From contig JAJYJF010000112.1 in the NCBI GenBank assembly GCA_021796375.1, positions 1-7,073 on the forward strand: 7,073 nt of DNA, written 5' to 3'. This document shows positions 5,309 through 7,073 of the stretch, piece after piece (position 1 is the stretch's first letter; each line of letters starts with the position of its first letter). Origin of the DNA: Chloroflexota bacterium (GTDB lineage: Bacteria; Chloroflexota; Anaerolineae; Anaerolineales; Anaerolineaceae). The translations under genes were made by a program, and so were the position numbers. Under the pieces are notes generated by a model. The model did not search any database. It was not told the origin of the DNA and saw nothing but the letters and a program-made list of their open reading frames with translations.

Positions 5309-7073
5309 CCGGAATTTTTCAGCCGCCTGAGATCGCCTTCCCGGTGGGTCACCCCGGTCTGGTCGAGGTGCTCCAGAAAAGCCAGGGCGTAGCGGCGGCT
5401 GGTCTGGTAGCGGTCCCGGAACTCCGCCACGGTGATGGTCCCGCTGGCCTGCAGGTGCTGGCGCACCCCGGCGACCAGCCTGGAATAATCCTCGCGGCGA
5501 AAAGCCACGTCGCTGGAGACCGGCACCAGGGCGCCCAGATCCACCTGAGATTGGTAGAGGTCCTCGCCGAGCTCCGCCTGCATCTCCTTGACGCTCGGCG
5601 GTGAAAACGGAGCGGCTTCGATTCGGGAGAAAAGGGCCTGAACAGCCGCCGCCTGGCTTTTCGTCAGGGTCACCGCGAACCCCGGCAGGCAGACCAGCCC
5701 CTGCTTTTCCTCGGCGATCCGCTCCTTGACCATCCTCGACCACAGCAGGTTGAACGACTTCGGGGCCAGCTTCAGCCTGCTTTTCATCTCTTCGCGCGGC
5801 ATCCCGGCCCGCAGCGGGTAGGATTTGTGGTAGTCGCGTAGGTTTTTTTCCACTTGGGCGCGCAGGCTGGCCCACAGAGGCCCCGGGATGTACCAGGTGT
5901 CCAGATCCGCCGAGGGGGCGTTCTCTCCCAGGCTGATCAGGTCGCCCGCGTCCAGCAGCATACCCAGCGCCAGCTTGCACTGCGTTTCATCCAGCCGGGC
6001 GCGGCTGATGATCTCGCGCGCGGGCGCCAGCCCCAGGGCAAGACTGGCCTGGAAGAGGACTTCGTCTGGGGTGCCGCGCAGGTAAGTCTCCAGCTGGCCG
6101 ATCACCTCTTCCGAGAAGCGCCTGTGCCTGCCGGCGGGATGCGGATCGAGGATGGTTCCCCCTCCCAGCGTCTCTCCCGGTGAAGGGCGGCGCAGGATGT
6201 AGCGGTCTCCCCGCAAGGCGACTGCCGGCTCGCGGAGCTCCAGCTGCATCCAGCCGGTCTGTCCCGGCTGCAGCTCGTCCTGCCCCAGCAGGCGCACCCG
6301 GCCCAGGATCTCTGCCGCCCCAAGGAAAAATTTCACCTCCATGCTATGTTTTACCGGCCCGCTGGCATCCGGGAGCAGGCGGAACTGCACATCGACCAGC
6401 CGGGTGGGCTGGTACTTGCCCGGCAGGCTGATCACCGCGCCGCGCTGCACCTGGTCCACATCCACTCCGGCCAGGTTTACAGCCGTGCGGCTGCCCGGGA
6501 TGGCAACCTCTTCTTTCTGGTTGTGCATCTGCAGGCCCCGGACCCGCGACCGGATCCGGGCCGGGAGAATCTCCACCTCTTCCCCCGCTGCCAGGCGCCC
6601 ATCGGTGAGCGTCCCGGTGACCACCGTGCCAAAGCCCGCGATCGTAAACACCCGGTCGATCGGCAGGCGAGGCCGGCCAAGATCCGGGCGCGCCGGATGC
6701 TCGACCAGCACCTGCTGCAAAACCTCGACCAGCTCCCCCAGGCCGGCTTTCGTCCGCGCGGAGACCCGCATCAGCGGCGCTTTTTCCAGGACCGTGCCCG
6801 CGGCCGCCTGGCGGATATCCGCCTCAACCAGGTCCAGCCACCCGGGTTCGTCGATCAGATCGATTTTATTTACCACGATGACGCCGGCGGGGATTTGCAG
6901 CAGGTCGAGAATCGCCAGGTGCTCCTTCGTCTGGGGCAGCACCCCATCATCCGCTGCGACGACAAATAAAACCGCGTCGATCCCCCCGACGCCAGCCAGC
7001 ATGTTCTCGATGAAGTCCCGGTGACCGGGGACATCGACGATCCCGACCTCTTCCCCATTCGGCAGGTTCATCC
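5305..7073 (-). CDS. selB: Selenocysteine-specific translation elongation factor SelB (5' end cut by the window)
   Basis: SelB is the GTPase that carries selenocysteinyl-tRNA to the ribosome at UGA codons marked by a SECIS element. About 588 residues are visible; the G1 P-loop lies beyond the right edge, and the first methionine in the window is internal. Numbering from that methionine, G3 is DVPGHRDF (13-20), G4 is NKID (68-71) and G5 is SAR (104-106). The translation-factor beta-barrel follows at about 135-310, with DRVFTIAGFGTVVTGTL as its entry motif. Winged-helix repeats fill the C-terminal part. The last one, TVAEFRDRYQTSRRYALAFLEHLDQTGVTHREGDLRRL (547-584), is the characteristic SelB SECIS-binding wing. 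The total would be close to the 610-640 residues usual for SelB. It implies that the host makes selenoproteins, with selA, selC and selD expected elsewhere. The stop overlaps the rplU promoter, and no terminator separates them. Confidence 0.96.
   Translation of the reverse strand, partial: MNLPNGEEVGIVDVPGHRDFIENMLAGVGGIDAVLFVVAADDGVLPQTKEHLAILDLLQIPAGVIVVNKIDLIDEPGWLDLVEADIRQAAAGTVLEKAPLMRVSARTKAGLGELVEVLQQVLVEHPARPDLGRPRLPIDRVFTIAGFGTVVTGTLTDGRLAAGEEVEILPARIRSRVRGLQMHNQKEEVAIPGSRTAVNLAGVDVDQVQRGAVISLPGKYQPTRLVDVQFRLLPDASGPVKHSMEVKFFLGAAEILGRVRLLGQDELQPGQTGWMQLELREPAVALRGDRYILRRPSPGETLGGGTILDPHPAGRHRRFSEEVIGQLETYLRGTPDEVLFQASLALGLAPAREIISRARLDETQCKLALGMLLDAGDLISLGENAPSADLDTWYIPGPLWASLRAQVEKNLRDYHKSYPLRAGMPREEMKSRLKLAPKSFNLLWSRMVKERIAEEKQGLVCLPGFAVTLTKSQAAAVQALFSRIEAAPFSPPSVKEMQAELGEDLYQSQVDLGALVPVSSDVAFRREDYSRLVAGVRQHLQASGTITVAEFRDRYQTSRRYALAFLEHLDQTGVTHREGDLRRLKNSG

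Noticed and set aside
5159..5980. Minus-strand 273-codon frame overlapping the 3' part of selB and the rplU leader
   Set aside because: It is an out-of-phase shadow of selB with low-complexity composition; the selB frame carries all family motifs.

Overview
The window reads as a stretch of ordinary chromosome from a GC-rich bacterium. Protein resemblance and gene company (a SelB elongation factor, an L21-L27-L31 ribosomal cluster, a tdk-hpt salvage pair, a CCA-adding enzyme and a small double zinc-site protein) make a member of Chloroflexota, perhaps Anaerolineae, my best guess. This is inference from pattern recognition and was not checked by any search. No mobile element, CRISPR array, tRNA or rRNA is visible, and no intergenic stretch exceeds about 145 bases.

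Almost everything lies on the minus strand, so the biological order runs from right to left. At the right edge is the selenocysteine-specific elongation factor selB, cut by the window end so that only the part from just before the G3 motif to the C-terminus is present. A textbook sigma-70 promoter (both hexamers perfect, 17-base spacer) has its -35 box on the selB stop codon. It drives a leader of about 110 bases with two strong hairpins, then rplU (L21), rpmA (L27) and an unusual rpmE (L31). A perfect 11-bp hairpin with a T-rich tail ends this unit at 3921-3953.

Downstream of that terminator is a second compact minus-strand unit: tdk (thymidine kinase), hpt (hypoxanthine phosphoribosyltransferase), a CCA/poly(A)-polymerase-type nucleotidyltransferase with a TTG start, and an alpha/beta hydrolase. 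Gaps are 3, 17 and 25 bases, so co-transcription is likely. The first two genes salvage nucleosides and bases, the third matures tRNA 3' ends, and the fourth has no assignable substrate.

At the left is one plus-strand gene (143-439), a 98-residue protein with two cysteine-rich metal sites. It converges on the hydrolase gene and overlaps its end by 10 bp. To its left are a hairpin and, at the window edge, a possible start of a further minus-strand gene.

The most notable observation is that the L31 protein is about twice the usual length and carries a C-terminal domain that matches the RNA polymerase alpha-subunit C-terminal domain. The small zinc protein with a phage MuF-like C-terminal motif and the structured rplU leader are the next most interesting. 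I see no evidence for a multi-gene novel system.
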